From Flavobacterium sp. RSP15 (lineage in GTDB: Bacteria; Bacteroidota; Bacteroidia; Flavobacteriales; Flavobacteriaceae), in the NCBI RefSeq assembly GCF_003968755.1, contig NZ_RYDL01000001.1:62001-126000 (forward strand): a stretch of 64,000 bases of DNA, read 5' to 3'. The position numbers were made by a program, and so were the translations under genes. Shown here one piece after another: positions 1-8,994 of the stretch (the first letter of the stretch is position 1; each line of letters opens with the position of its first letter). A model generated the notes under the pieces. It was given only the letters and a program-made list of their open reading frames with translations, was not told the DNA's origin and ran no database searches.

Positions 1-2
1 TC

Positions 3-50
3 ACGCTTTACATTATTCCTATCTTTTATTCCCTTATCGCAAAAAATTAA
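3..50 (+). CDS. RND efflux permease, C-terminal end (partial)
   Basis: The window opens inside a coding frame that ends with a stop at 48-50. The 15 visible residues (TLYIIPIFYSLIAKN) resemble the end of the last transmembrane helix and short basic tail of RND inner-membrane permeases (AcrB/MexB type), which often end in a TLFVIPxxYxL-like stretch. The gene directly downstream encodes the periplasmic adaptor, only 5 bases away, and is followed by an outer-membrane channel, which fits a permease-adaptor-channel operon. The call rests on a short tail and context; the rest of the gene lies outside the window. Confidence 0.55.
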   Translation, partial: TLYIIPIFYSLIAKN

Positions 51-55
51 AAATC

Positions 56-1138
56 ATGAAATCACTATTAAATATAAAACAAGGAATCTTTCTGTTACTA
101 GTTGGATTATTATTTTCAGCTTGCAAAAATGAAAATCAAGTCAAAAATAATTTGGATAAAAAAGTAGATAACTTTCAAAAGGTTGCGGTAGAGTTGCCTC
201 AGAACAGATCATTTACAGCTGAGGTTTTAATCACAGGAATAGCAAAACCCAATCAAATGGTCACAATTTATGCTATGGAAAGTGGGGTCTTGTCCCGTAT
301 TTCAAAAGATATTGGGGACAAAGTTTCAAAAGGAGAAACGATTGCCGTGTTGAAAAATCCAGTATTAATACAAGAACAAATAAAGTTAAGAGCCAAATTT
401 CAGGCAAAAAAAATAACTTATAATCGCTTAAAAACTGTTTTTGAGAAAACTCCGGCCTTAACACCAATCCAGCTCGTGGAAAGTGCCGAGGCTGACTTTT
501 TAGTTTCAAAAGCAAGTTTAATTGCCATCGAAAGCAGGATTTCATTTCTAACGATAAAAGCACCTTTTTCCGGAATCATCAGCAAGCGTTTTGTGGATAA
601 TGGCGCAATGTTGCAAAACGGATTAGAGGAAGTGAACCCCAAAGCCATTGTTGAAATTCAGGAAGTAAATCCTGTTCGGCTCACCCTTACTGTGCCAGAA
701 TCAGATGCTGTTGCCATAAAAACCGGTGTAGGGGTGCAGGTTACTTTTCCAGAATTATCAGGTGAAACCTATACGGCAACCATTAGTAGAACTTCGGGAG
801 TACTTGATAGTAGCTCCGGGACGATGCAAGTCGAAATCGACATAGAAAACAGCAAAGAGAAAATAATAACAGGAATGTATGCCAAAGTCTTGCTACGTAT
901 TCAAAGTAGGGCCTGTATTTTATCATTGCCTATTATTACCAAAGTAAATACTAACAATGAAGTATTTGTATTAGTAGTAGAAAACAATGTGGTAAAACGT
1001 TTGCCTGTTAAAATAGGATTGTCAGACAAGGATTATTTTGAGGTAATCAATGCCGAAATCACTCCAAAAACACAGGTTATCACAAATGGAAAAGGATTGG
1101 TAAATGAAGGACAAATTGTCACACCTATTTTAAAATAA
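56..1138 (+). CDS. RND efflux periplasmic adaptor lipoprotein (HlyD/MFP family)
   Basis: Membrane fusion protein that links an inner-membrane RND pump to an outer-membrane TolC-like channel. The first 23 residues form a lipoprotein signal with a lipobox ending in FSAC (Cys23), so it is probably anchored as a lipoprotein. Residues ~45-105 form a biotinyl-lipoyl-like half motif (GVLSRISKDIGDKVSKGETIA), a short helical hairpin follows (~110-160), then the second lipoyl half (APFSGIISKRFVDNGAML) and beta-barrel domains. At 360 aa it has the usual length. The frame is open further upstream, but the lipoprotein signal fixes the start. It lies between a permease tail and a TolC-like gene, so one tripartite pump is likely; the substrate cannot be told. 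Confidence 0.9.
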   Translation: MKSLLNIKQGIFLLLVGLLFSACKNENQVKNNLDKKVDNFQKVAVELPQNRSFTAEVLITGIAKPNQMVTIYAMESGVLSRISKDIGDKVSKGETIAVLKNPVLIQEQIKLRAKFQAKKITYNRLKTVFEKTPALTPIQLVESAEADFLVSKASLIAIESRISFLTIKAPFSGIISKRFVDNGAMLQNGLEEVNPKAIVEIQEVNPVRLTLTVPESDAVAIKTGVGVQVTFPELSGETYTATISRTSGVLDSSSGTMQVEIDIENSKEKIITGMYAKVLLRIQSRACILSLPIITKVNTNNEVFVLVVENNVVKRLPVKIGLSDKDYFEVINAEITPKTQVITNGKGLVNEGQIVTPILK

Positions 1139-1143
1139 AAAAA

Positions 1144-2454
1144 ATGAAAATATCGAAATTAAACTTTATGAAACCAATGCGACAGCTCGTAGGAGTAGTG
1201 TTCATGGTTGTATTTTTATCCACGACACATGCGCAAGAAAAATTTCCGATAAATTTGGAAACAGTCATGCAATTATCAGGAGCAAACAGTCTTACTGTTC
1301 AGGAATATCAATTAAAATACCAATTGGCAGTTGCCGAACAAGCTAAAGCCAAAGAATGGTGGTTGCCCAATCTGTATGCCGGATTTACTACCCATTATTT
1401 AAGTGGTGCCGCAATGAATGCCGATGGCAGAATATTTACTGATGTAGAGCAAAACAATCTTTGGGCTGGATTGGGAATCAGTGCTGAAATAGATTTTAGC
1501 AAAGGCATCTACCAGACATTGGCTGCCAAACAAAAAGTACAGGCCGCCGATTATTTTAGTACTGCCGAAAAAAATAAAGCAATACTTCGGACTATTGAAG
1601 TGTATTTTGATATGCAAAACAAGCAATTAAAATATGTTTTCTTGCAGCGATTTGTCCATCAAGCCGATACTTTGTCCCAACAGTTAAAAATTCAGGTTGA
1701 TGCCGGATTGCGGTATCAATCGGAATATTTATTGGCTAGCAGCAACTTCAATCACTTAAAAATTGAAATGTTTCAGGCAAAAATAGGATGGCAAAAAAAA
1801 TCCGCAGTGCTGTCTAATCTTTTAAATTTGGAACAACAAACCCAGCTGATCAGTACCGAAACAAACTTACTTCCCTTGGCGTTAACTCCGATATTAACAG
1901 AAGAAAACACACTTGAAAGGCATCCTCAATATTTAGGATTACAATCAGAATTAGAAGCATTGAAAACCGAAAATAAAACAGTAAATCAAGGATTGTTGTT
2001 GCCAAAACTGCGAATTGGTGCTGACAACGGTACATTTGGGAGGTACTCGGATAATTTGTACACAACCTATCAGGTCAACGCGTCCTTGCTTTGGGATATT
2101 CCTTTTGGGCGATTTTCATACCAAGGCGATAGTAAAAAAGGAAAAGCAAGAGTTGATTTGCAGCACAATAAAGTTGCCCAATTTAAGAATCAGTATCAGC
2201 AGGAAATTACCTTGGCAACTACTGAAATTCAAATGGCAGCAGCGCAAATTCCAGTTGTAAAACAAGCATTGGCCTTTGCAACCGAAGCCGTAAATCAAAG
2301 CATTGAACGTCAAAAAATAGGAACGGCAGAACCTTTTGAAGTTTATCAGGCGCAGCAATTTAACTTACAGGCACAACTTGATTATTTAAAAATCATTTCT
2401 GATTTTAATAAAGCACAATTCGCTTTGAAAGTGGCAAAAGGAGATAATTTATAG
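1144..2454 (+). CDS. TolC-family outer-membrane efflux channel
   Basis: Outer-membrane channel of a tripartite efflux pump. It has an N-terminal signal peptide with probable cleavage after THA around residue 30, followed by two copies of the long alpha-helical and short beta segments typical of outer membrane factor proteins (436 aa, usual length). Helices rich in A, Q, E and K (for example ~115-210 and ~345-425) match the coiled-coil tunnel. It starts five bases after the adaptor stop, so the two are probably co-translated. Two hairpin terminators follow, which closes the operon. Confidence 0.88.
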   Translation: MKISKLNFMKPMRQLVGVVFMVVFLSTTHAQEKFPINLETVMQLSGANSLTVQEYQLKYQLAVAEQAKAKEWWLPNLYAGFTTHYLSGAAMNADGRIFTDVEQNNLWAGLGISAEIDFSKGIYQTLAAKQKVQAADYFSTAEKNKAILRTIEVYFDMQNKQLKYVFLQRFVHQADTLSQQLKIQVDAGLRYQSEYLLASSNFNHLKIEMFQAKIGWQKKSAVLSNLLNLEQQTQLISTETNLLPLALTPILTEENTLERHPQYLGLQSELEALKTENKTVNQGLLLPKLRIGADNGTFGRYSDNLYTTYQVNASLLWDIPFGRFSYQGDSKKGKARVDLQHNKVAQFKNQYQQEITLATTEIQMAAAQIPVVKQALAFATEAVNQSIERQKIGTAEPFEVYQAQQFNLQAQLDYLKIISDFNKAQFALKVAKGDNL

Positions 2455-2458
2455 GCCT

Positions 2459-2490
2459 AAAAAAAGTGCGATTAAGAAATCGTACTTTTC
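2459..2490 (+). terminator. Rho-independent terminator of the efflux operon
   Basis: Stem AAAGTGCGATT / AATCGTACTTT with an AAGA loop, beginning five bases after the TolC-family stop and followed by a short T run. One G-T pair interrupts an otherwise perfect 11-12 bp stem. Confidence 0.6.
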
Positions 2491-2584
2491 ATGAATTAAT
2501 AAGAAATCAAGCTAAAACTATTTGGATAATTTTTTTAAAAATCCTTTATCGAAAAGACAAAATAAAACACATTAGATAGAGACT

Positions 2585-2622
2585 AAAAAAAGGGAATTAA
2601 TTTAAATTAATTCCCTTTTTTA
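2585..2622. terminator. Bidirectional terminator between convergent genes
   Basis: Near-perfect dyad GGGAATTAATTT / AAATTAATTCCC flanked by an A tract on the left and a T tract on the right. It lies between the plus-strand efflux operon and the minus-strand HAD gene, so it can stop transcription in both directions. Confidence 0.75.
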
Positions 2623-2639
2623 TTGGCTTTCGTAAATCG

Positions 2640-3326
2640 TTATTTGTATTCTTCGATTAGAACCAGCGCCATTTCATAAATATCTTTGGCTTGAAAGGTA
2701 GGATTATCCGAAAGGGAATACAACGATTGGCCTTCACGTGCTACGAAACCAGTTTGCAATCCGGCATTTATTGCGCCGGCTAAATCCCATCCGTGTGCTG
2801 CAATCATGATTATATTTTGCGGTTCTTGACCTAATTTAGTTGCTGCCCATTCATAGGTTTGTGGGTCTGGTTTGTATTTTTTAATGGTATCAATACTTAA
2901 CGCAAGCTCAAATACATCTGTCAGATTTGAATTAATTAACTGTTCTTTCAGGGCATTTTCAGGCGAATTTGTCAAAGTGGCTAATCTAAAACCATTTTCT
3001 TTCAACAGCTGTAAGCCTTTTAAAACATCGGGATATGCTTTCAAATTCCGAATTACTGAGAGTGTTTTTTTAGTTTCATCTTCGGTTATCGTTTTATTCA
3101 AAGAAGTCGCTGTCATTTTGAGCATCGACGCCGCTATAGTGCTAAAATCATGGTATTGATTCGTGCAATTATCCACAAGCGAATGATGCAATACCATTCC
3201 GAACCAAATTTTGAACGCCAGCGGTTCTTCCAGTAAAGTGTTGATCGCATTCTTCAGCGGCGTCATGTCTAACAAGGTTTCATTTACATCAAAGAGGAGT
3301 ACGGGTTTTGTATTTTTTAAGTTCAT
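2640..3326 (-). CDS. Haloacid dehalogenase, type II-like (HAD superfamily)
   Basis: Predicted cytoplasmic HAD hydrolase of the L-2-haloacid dehalogenase group. Motif I has the form DVNETL (Asp13 nucleophile), where phosphatases usually have DxDxT/V; the Asn two residues on and the ETL ending fit the dehalogenase branch. Motif II is TNS at 119-121, motif III Lys152 in YKPDP, and motif IV includes Asp181 in HGWDLAGA. It is 228 aa, the family length. Substrate is uncertain: many type II-like HADs in soil and water bacteria have no proven dehalogenase activity. It is a single gene, closed by the bidirectional terminator. Confidence 0.8.
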   Translation of the reverse strand: MNLKNTKPVLLFDVNETLLDMTPLKNAINTLLEEPLAFKIWFGMVLHHSLVDNCTNQYHDFSTIAASMLKMTATSLNKTITEDETKKTLSVIRNLKAYPDVLKGLQLLKENGFRLATLTNSPENALKEQLINSNLTDVFELALSIDTIKKYKPDPQTYEWAATKLGQEPQNIIMIAAHGWDLAGAINAGLQTGFVAREGQSLYSLSDNPTFQAKDIYEMALVLIEEYK

Positions 3327-3400
3327 AGTTGGGATTTTTATATCTTTTTAAAAATTGTTGGTACTGAATTTTCTACTAGTGATTTTAAAATTATTCTGTT

Positions 3401-4087
3401 TTAAGAATTTGAAATTGTTGGTGTTTTTCTTGGTTTATTTCTTTTGATAAGAAGTTTTGCAATTTGAATTCCTGCCAAAACCAAAAACAATAAAGCAAAA
3501 ATAACATTTAGATACTGATTTATTTCAATTTTATTTTCAATTAGTACCTGTTTTCCAAAATGAGCAAATAACAGCATGCCTATTGATGTACCTGCCATGG
3601 CTCCGATAATAAAAATACTGTTGTCCTTGCAACGGGGATCTAATTTTTTAGTTCCAAAGAGGTAGATGTAAATTCCCGACCAATACGGCCATTGAATAAA
3701 ATTAAAACTATTCAAAAGTAACCCTAAAATAAAAGGAAACTGTGCCAAGCGAAGTTGCGCCAAGGTAAAATTTTTATCAGAGCCAATGTTTACCAAAAAA
3801 TAAAAGGCTATTCCTGTAAAGAAAATAATCGTAAAGACTTCAATAAACAGCAATAATTGTTTTTGTTTTACGAGCCATTTTGCACCAAGACTAACTGCTT
3901 TTAAAACAAAAAACTCAATAAATACAATTCCTGAAATAAAGGAAATAACTGCTGAGCTTCCTTGTTCCAATAAAATTTGTAGACTTATGACATTGATGTA
4001 ACCCAATGGCAAAGCACCCATCAAACTGATGCCAAATCCTAACAAAAAAGGATTGTTTTTAGGAATGTATTTGTCTAATAGCTTCAT
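3401..4087 (-). CDS. LysE-type transporter family protein
   Basis: Inner-membrane protein of 228 aa with about six hydrophobic helices. The first helix holds the GxxxxMGALPLGYINVISLQ segment, like the P-x-N/G motif of LysE/RhtB exporters (amino acid export). The middle is less typical than in well-known LysE proteins (FIQWPYWSGIYIYLFGTKKL) and the C-terminus is basic (LIKRNKPRKTPT). The substrate is unknown. It lies ~75 bases upstream of the HAD gene on the same strand but a shared function is not evident. Confidence 0.6.
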   Translation of the reverse strand: MKLLDKYIPKNNPFLLGFGISLMGALPLGYINVISLQILLEQGSSAVISFISGIVFIEFFVLKAVSLGAKWLVKQKQLLLFIEVFTIIFFTGIAFYFLVNIGSDKNFTLAQLRLAQFPFILGLLLNSFNFIQWPYWSGIYIYLFGTKKLDPRCKDNSIFIIGAMAGTSIGMLLFAHFGKQVLIENKIEINQYLNVIFALLFLVLAGIQIAKLLIKRNKPRKTPTISNS

Positions 4088-4362
4088 TTGGACTTTCTTT
4101 TTTTTATTTCTAAGAAAAGGGTTTGTTAATTGTTTTTTCTTTGGCTAAGCTATATTAATCGTTGTCTAAATAAAGAGACAGAAGTTTTTTTGTTTCCTGA
4201 CAGAAATGAAAGTTTTTTGTTTCACAATCTCTATATTTATTCAAATTTAAATTTAATGACTTTATAACATTAGATCGATATTCTTAACGCAAAATACAAA
4301 TTGGGTAATGCAACTGAACATACTTTTAGAGGTGTTTTTTATAAACGAAATTTTCCCTTTTC

Positions 4363-4605
4363 ATGATGTCGGTATTGTTTCCGCCAATGACAAAGTATTG
4401 GTTTTACAATAGGATTAAAGCTTTGTTAGTGGCTTTGAATTGCTACATTATTGGTTATCAGACGGCTCGAAAATGGCTCAAAGACCGCAAGGAAAGAAAG
4501 CTGGAGTTTGACGATATTGCTCATTATCAAAAAATTATCGTTGCCTTAACTGAAACGGATCAATTGATGACAGCGATTTATAAAATAGGGATCGAGTACG
4601 TTTAA
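4363..4605 (+). pseudogene. Remnant of a type ISP restriction-modification C-terminal domain
   Basis: An 80-residue open frame whose second half (residues ~29-75: YIIGYQTARKWLKDRK, then FDDIAHYQKIIVALTETD) closely resembles the conserved C-terminal end of type ISP restriction-methyltransferase enzymes, where a GYQ..KWLKDRKGR..FDDI.HYQ segment is the landmark. Those enzymes exceed 900 aa; no methylase or helicase part is present upstream and the first ~28 residues do not fit the family well. It is therefore most likely a decayed 3' end left after loss of a restriction gene. Recognition is from memory of the motif and no alignment was run. It could also be a small expressed protein. Confidence 0.5.
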
Positions 4606-4766
4606 AAAAGCAACCGCATTAAAACCGCTTGAGCTAAAGCAAGTTCATCCGACATTAGAGCAAAATTAGAGACAAAACCTCCATTGACTGCTACTATTAT
4701 GAAAGTCATATAACTTGGTACTAGTAATGCCGTTATGATAGAAAGTTTTAAATCTGCGGTTTTCAT
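4602..4766 (-). pseudogene. Truncated DUF2798-like membrane protein
   Basis: A 54-residue frame starting with MKTADLKLSIITALL, one membrane helix, then VAVNGGFVSNF. The pattern helix-N-x-GF-x-x-x-F recalls the N-terminal half of DUF2798 proteins, which normally continue with a WL-x-x-W motif and a second helix. Here the frame becomes unrelated after NF and ends on the last bases of the convergent restriction remnant. It overlaps that gene's stop by four bases, so both appear cut at the same point. Family assignment is tentative. Confidence 0.35.
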
Positions 4767-4790
4767 AGTTATTTTGAAATATGATTATTT

Positions 4791-4831
4791 AAAAAAAACC
4801 AATGCAGTATTGAAACGGCATTGGTTTTTTT
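4791..4831 (-). terminator. Terminator of the AhpD-like gene
   Basis: Stem AAAAACCAATGC / GCATTGGTTTTT with a 12-base loop and A/T tracts on both sides. It lies just 3' of the minus-strand gene ending at 4847. Confidence 0.75.
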
Positions 4832-4846
4832 GAAAGGAGAATATTT

Positions 4847-5398
4847 TTATTTTTTCCATACTCTTCCTGCAAAAGCATCATCTAGTACTGGATTTGTGTT
4901 GTGGTTGGAATAGTTGCTGATTGTTTTTACCGCTATTCCGGCAATAATCCCTAAAACATGCGCTTCGGTATACCCTACAGCTAAAAATTCATCAACTTCA
5001 TCTTGTTCAACATTTCCGCGGTTTACGGTAAGCGAACGCGTAAGTTTTGACAAAGCGGCTAGTTTTAGATCTGGAACTTGTTTTCCGTCACGGATGGCAT
5101 TGGTTACGTCGGTCGGAACTTTTGACATTTTATCTGCAATAAAACTGTGTGCTGCGGTGCAATATTCACAATTATTTTCATAAGCCACCGAAAGAAAAAC
5201 AACTTCTTGTTCGACAGAATTAAAACCGGAATTAGCTCTAAAACTATTGTAACCGTAAATATAGGTATCTAAGAGCGCTGGATTTTGTCCCATGCTTTTG
5301 TACATATTAGGGACAAAACCTAGTGTTTTTTGAGTGTTGTCAAAAATTGCTTGAGATATTGGAGAAACTGGATTATTTTCTAATTTTAAATGTGCCAT
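4847..5398 (-). CDS. AhpD-like carboxymuconolactone decarboxylase family peroxidase
   Basis: Small (183 aa) all-helical protein of the AhpD/CMD family. The redox motif is complete: Cys77, Cys80 and His84 in CEYCTAAHS, the CxxC-xxx-H arrangement used by AhpD-like disulfide peroxidases. It begins LENNPVSPISQAIF..LGFVPNMYK, as in family members annotated as peroxidase-related enzymes. Its role is likely detoxification of peroxides or a related thiol-disulfide reaction in the cytoplasm. An AraC-type regulator lies 88 bases upstream on the same strand and may control it. A clear terminator follows. Confidence 0.82.
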   Translation of the reverse strand: MAHLKLENNPVSPISQAIFDNTQKTLGFVPNMYKSMGQNPALLDTYIYGYNSFRANSGFNSVEQEVVFLSVAYENNCEYCTAAHSFIADKMSKVPTDVTNAIRDGKQVPDLKLAALSKLTRSLTVNRGNVEQDEVDEFLAVGYTEAHVLGIIAGIAVKTISNYSNHNTNPVLDDAFAGRVWKK

Positions 5399-5486
5399 AA
5401 TTTTTGTTTTTATATTAATTAGGATTTGTTATTTATAGGACAAAGGTGTAACTAAAACTGAACTTTAACTTTTGTAATTCGGTCAA

Positions 5487-6341
5487 CTATTTGGCTATTT
5501 GGTTCAATCGGAAATTCGATGGTGTTTGACGGTATTTTTCATGGAAAAGTGTCGAAAAATTGGCTAAATTGTTGAAACCACAATCAAAAGCAATGTTTGT
5601 AATGCGTTCATCTGAAATCGATAAAAGTTCGGCCGCTTTTTCTAATTTTTTATTTCGAATATAATTCGCCGGACTATCAGTGTAATTTTTTTTGAATTCT
5701 CGTTTAAAGGAGGAAAGACTTAAATTCGTCAATTGCGCCAGTTCATCAATGGTTATGTGTTGATAAAAATAGCTTTCTACAACTTGTTTGAATGTAAAAC
5801 TGGTAGGCGAAAAAAGTTGAGATAAAATTTGTTGAATAACAGGCGCATTTTTGGTTTGGCACAATAACAAAATGATTTCTTTTAATTTGAGGACTAATAA
5901 GTCTTCATTGATAAGTATGGGATTGTCAAAGTAAAACAGCAGACCTTCAATGTATTTTTGAATTAGAAAATCAGTATTGATATGGGTTACATCAATAGTT
6001 TGATTGATCAATTTTGGTTGCTGAAAAATCTTAGGCAAATCGGTTTCGTAAATTTTTTTGAGTATTTCGGGATGAAAATGAACAAATACGATCTGACTAT
6101 TTTTAGAAAGCGTATTGCCTTTCATTTGACTGAAATAAGTACCACATTTGAGTAAAACAGCTTCATTTTCGGGTACGGAGATACTTTTCTGTTGTGTTTT
6201 GTAGTCTATTTGCCCTTCGAGCATGTATAGAAAACAAGCCTCATTAGGCACTGGATTTGGAATTTTGAAAGGTGCTTCGATTGTCACTTTTTCGAAAATT
6301 ATATTTCCGAATAGTTGGTATTGTTTTCTTTCTGTAATCAT
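5487..6341 (-). CDS. AraC-family transcriptional regulator
   Basis: The last ~100 residues hold two helix-turn-helix units of the AraC/XylS fold (ITIDELAQLTNLSLSSFKREF and ITNIAFDCGFNNLANFSTLF), ending with the family signature RQTPSNFR. The N-terminal ~180 residues look like a cupin-type sensing domain (PNEACFLYMLEGQIDY, NEAVLLKCGTYF). The frame opens 12 codons earlier at 6377, but the Met at 6341 (MITERKQYQLF) begins the conserved-looking part and is preferred. It stands directly upstream of the AhpD-like gene, a frequent regulator-target layout. Its inducer is unknown. Confidence 0.85.
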   Translation of the reverse strand: MITERKQYQLFGNIIFEKVTIEAPFKIPNPVPNEACFLYMLEGQIDYKTQQKSISVPENEAVLLKCGTYFSQMKGNTLSKNSQIVFVHFHPEILKKIYETDLPKIFQQPKLINQTIDVTHINTDFLIQKYIEGLLFYFDNPILINEDLLVLKLKEIILLLCQTKNAPVIQQILSQLFSPTSFTFKQVVESYFYQHITIDELAQLTNLSLSSFKREFKKNYTDSPANYIRNKKLEKAAELLSISDERITNIAFDCGFNNLANFSTLFHEKYRQTPSNFRLNQIAK

Positions 6342-6747
6342 TGTAATGGTGTTAAAAGTAAAAAATGACAGTTTCATTATTTTGTTCTTGACAAAAAAAG
6401 TAACATTGTGATACGTTAAAGTAGCATTTTTAATTTATCTGTTTCGCAGTTTAAACTTTTTCAGGATTTTGATTTGCTGTTTTTTGGCTTTTGAGACTCT
6501 TTTGGTGAGGTAAAACAATATAAAATTTAGATTTTAATTTTAAATGGTCTCCTCTTATAGGATTACTATCTTTCTTTGATCGCATTGAAACGGCCGCTAC
6601 GAAACAAATTATGGGGTTCAGCGCTTCATATTTTTGGTATAAAGCTAGGAGTCAATTTTTTAAGATTTTCTTTTGGATTATAGGTTCTGTTTTAAACTAA
6701 AGTACCCATGAATCAGCCCTTTAATTCCTGAGAAGAAAACTGAAAAA
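6342..6747. other. Intergenic stretch without a recognised gene
   Basis: About 400 bases between the AraC gene and the anti-sigma gene. No open frame with coding character, tRNA or strong hairpin with a T tract was found. It probably holds the AraC promoter on the right and the 3' end of the long minus-strand run on the left. Confidence 0.4.
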
Positions 6748-7014
6748 CTAAGCTTCTTTTATTGCTTCAATAATTTTAGCTTTTTTATCTTCTGGCAATT
6801 TTACGGTTATTATCGCGCTTCCAGTAAACCATTTACAAATGATACTGTCAATTATTTTTGATTGGTTTTCGTATGCACTACAGGTTTTACACATGGTTTT
6901 GTGCACTTGTAATTGCATTTTTTCTTTGACAGATAATGCTGTTAACAGTTGCTTGTCCATTAGCTCTGTTGTTTTCTTACAAGAGTTTACAATCAGATTC
7001 ATTACTTTTTGCAT
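6748..7014 (-). CDS. Putative zinc-finger anti-sigma factor
   Basis: An 88-aa protein immediately 3' of an ECF sigma factor gene (28 bases apart). It has the His-x3-Cys-x2-Cys signature of zinc-binding anti-sigma domains (His38, Cys42, Cys45 in HKTMCKTC), preceded by a helix of the kind that packs on the sigma factor. There is no transmembrane segment, so it would act in the cytoplasm as a soluble anti-sigma factor, possibly redox-sensing. The C-terminus is short and lysine-rich. Assignment rests on the motif and the neighbouring sigma gene. Confidence 0.7.
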   Translation of the reverse strand: MQKVMNLIVNSCKKTTELMDKQLLTALSVKEKMQLQVHKTMCKTCSAYENQSKIIDSIICKWFTGSAIITVKLPEDKKAKIIEAIKEA

Positions 7015-7042
7015 CAGTGTTTTATTATAATTATTGTACTAT

Positions 7043-7627
7043 TTAGCGCATCCATTTCAGTTCTAAACATTTTTTTAATAATAGTTTAGCCCTATGAACT
7101 ATCTGCCAATAATTAGACACGGTTATTTCTAATTCCTGACAAATTTCTTCGGCATTTTTATCTGTTAAGTATTTGGAAGTTAGAGCATATTTCCATTTTT
7201 GAGGCAATTCGTCCATACAGTTCTGCATAACTTTATTGAACTCAGGATTGTCTAGTAACTCTTCTTCCTGATCCCAAATAGGGTTTATTTCGTTGCTCTT
7301 CCAATTTTCGGTTTCGTTGAATAATCCATCGGAAAGTTCATAGCCGCTATTTTCGGTTAAATGGAACGTTTGTTTTGTAGTTTGTGCACTCAATCGATAA
7401 TAATCGATCACTTTATGGTTTAGAATAGCAAACAACCAGGTTTTAGGATGGCTTCTCCCTTGAAAAGTTTCCAGTTTATGAAATGCGGACAAAAAAGTTT
7501 CCTGTACCAAATCTTCGGCAGTTTGCTTTGAAGAGGTTTTGTATAATGCCCATGAAAAAAGTTCGTCTCCGAATTGATTGACCCATTTTTCGAGAACGGT
7601 TTTAGAATTTTCTTTGATAATTTCCAT
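7043..7627 (-). CDS. ECF-type sigma-70 family RNA polymerase sigma factor
   Basis: A 194-aa sigma factor. Region 2 is visible at ~17-78 (LFSWALYKTSSKQTAEDLVQ, then FQGRSHPKTWLFAILNHKVIDYYR). Region 4 with its helix-turn-helix is at ~135-190 (LPQKWKYALTSKYLTDKNAEE, then QIVHRAKLLLKKCLE). The linker is longer than in minimal ECF factors and acidic. It is followed by an anti-sigma gene and preceded by the glycosyltransferase genes with a gap of only 20 bases, so it may be made from the same transcript and may regulate this locus. Its target promoter is unknown. Confidence 0.88.
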   Translation of the reverse strand: MEIIKENSKTVLEKWVNQFGDELFSWALYKTSSKQTAEDLVQETFLSAFHKLETFQGRSHPKTWLFAILNHKVIDYYRLSAQTTKQTFHLTENSGYELSDGLFNETENWKSNEINPIWDQEEELLDNPEFNKVMQNCMDELPQKWKYALTSKYLTDKNAEEICQELEITVSNYWQIVHRAKLLLKKCLELKWMR

Positions 7628-7647
7628 AAATAATTGTTACCGTTGTT

Positions 7648-8994
7648 TTAGAATTTCAAAGATACTGTTTTTTTAGAGCCCAAAAAGATACTGTTTTCAA
7701 ATTGCAAGAAGAGAAATACAGCAGCATATTCAAAACCGATTAACAAAAAGTTCTCTTTGAAAACTGGGTTGGTGTAGGCACTATAACTTAAAATGACGGT
7801 TAAACTCCAAACCAATGGAAAATTGAATTTGGTAAAAATACCCATTAAAACTAAATTAATAATATACCATGGGTGAACAGTTGTGGAAGTAAAAAAATAG
7901 AGAGACAGAACGAGTAAAAAACTTTGGAAAAGATTCAACGTGCTACCGTTTTTACCATAAAACGATGTGTACAGTATAAACAAAATCATCAGGAACGGAA
8001 TGATCTTTCCTGTTATTTGTATGGTATTGTACCCGGTAATCCAAAAACCAATTTCACGGATAAGATAATAAATACTGGCATTGAATTCAAAATTAGTAAA
8101 CCAAAGACCAATTGTTTTGGAATAATTTCCAATAAGTTCAGGAGATACGAACGGCAAGAATAACAATGCGTTTACTCCAATAACAATGCTGTAAAAACCG
8201 ACACTTTTTTTCCAACCCAGTTTATGAAAAAATAAAGGCAACAGCAGTAGCGGCAATAACTTGATTGAAATTGATGTGGCTAATAACAATGCTGCTACTT
8301 TCCACTTGTTTTGATGCAATAAGTACATGCTCCAAACAAAAAAGAAACCCATTACACCTTCAAAATGCAAGTTTCCCGTGAGTTCAATAATGACTAATGG
8401 ATTTAAGAGGTACCAAAAAACCCGGTGTTTTTCTAATCCTAATGTAGTCAATAATTTACTTCCAAAATAAAATGTTCCAAAATCAGCAGCGATGATTAGC
8501 GTTCGAAGAACAACAGCTGCGCCAATAATAGAGTTGGTACTCAAAAAGCCTGCGATCATAAAAATTAATTGATTGATTGGCGGATAATTGGAGTAGTGGG
8601 AAGCACTTAAAGTCCCCATGCCGTTCTTTAATTCTTGTGCTTGAGAAAGTACAAAATCAGGGTTTGCGATCAAATCTTTTGGCAAATGTATGTACGGATT
8701 TAACCCTTGTAAAATCAATCTTCCGTCCCAAATAAAGCGGAAATAATCTTGAGATAAATTGGGCAAAGCCAAAATAAAAGTCAATCGAAGTAACAATGCA
8801 GCTCCAATTAGAAAAGGCAAATTATCCTTTTGAAAACGAATAATTTGGTACGCCAAAAGAAACAAAAAACAGTATGAAACAACCAAAGAAACAAACTCGG
8901 TTCGCTGCAGTCCATAACCAATATAGCCATAAACCAGACTGCTTACAATTAGAAAGAAGTATGATTTTATAGTATTTGAAAGAGTGAAACTCAT
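7648..8994 (-). CDS. Multi-pass membrane glycosyltransferase (mannosyltransferase/GT87-like)
   Basis: A 448-aa integral membrane protein with about 10-12 helices. The loop after the second or third helix contains [23 protein letters not shown], which matches the conserved D-x-x-R-Y/F-x-W-D-G-x-L-x-x-G-x-NPY signature of GT-C fold polyprenyl-phosphate sugar transferases in Bacteroidota. The Asp in this loop is the expected catalytic base. It probably uses a lipid-linked sugar on the periplasmic side. It overlaps the upstream glycosyltransferase by four bases. The next gene but one is a dolichol-phosphate-mannose-synthase-like protein, which could make its donor. Confidence 0.7.
   Translation of the reverse strand: MSFTLSNTIKSYFFLIVSSLVYGYIGYGLQRTEFVSLVVSYCFLFLLAYQIIRFQKDNLPFLIGAALLLRLTFILALPNLSQDYFRFIWDGRLILQGLNPYIHLPKDLIANPDFVLSQAQELKNGMGTLSASHYSNYPPINQLIFMIAGFLSTNSIIGAAVVLRTLIIAADFGTFYFGSKLLTTLGLEKHRVFWYLLNPLVIIELTGNLHFEGVMGFFFVWSMYLLHQNKWKVAALLLATSISIKLLPLLLLPLFFHKLGWKKSVGFYSIVIGVNALLFLPFVSPELIGNYSKTIGLWFTNFEFNASIYYLIREIGFWITGYNTIQITGKIIPFLMILFILYTSFYGKNGSTLNLFQSFLLVLSLYFFTSTTVHPWYIINLVLMGIFTKFNFPLVWSLTVILSYSAYTNPVFKENFLLIGFEYAAVFLFLQFENSIFLGSKKTVSLKF

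Noticed and set aside
6342-6747. Possible small gene or RNA in the spacer before the anti-sigma gene
   Set aside because: No frame with start, coding pattern or hairpin with T tail was found.
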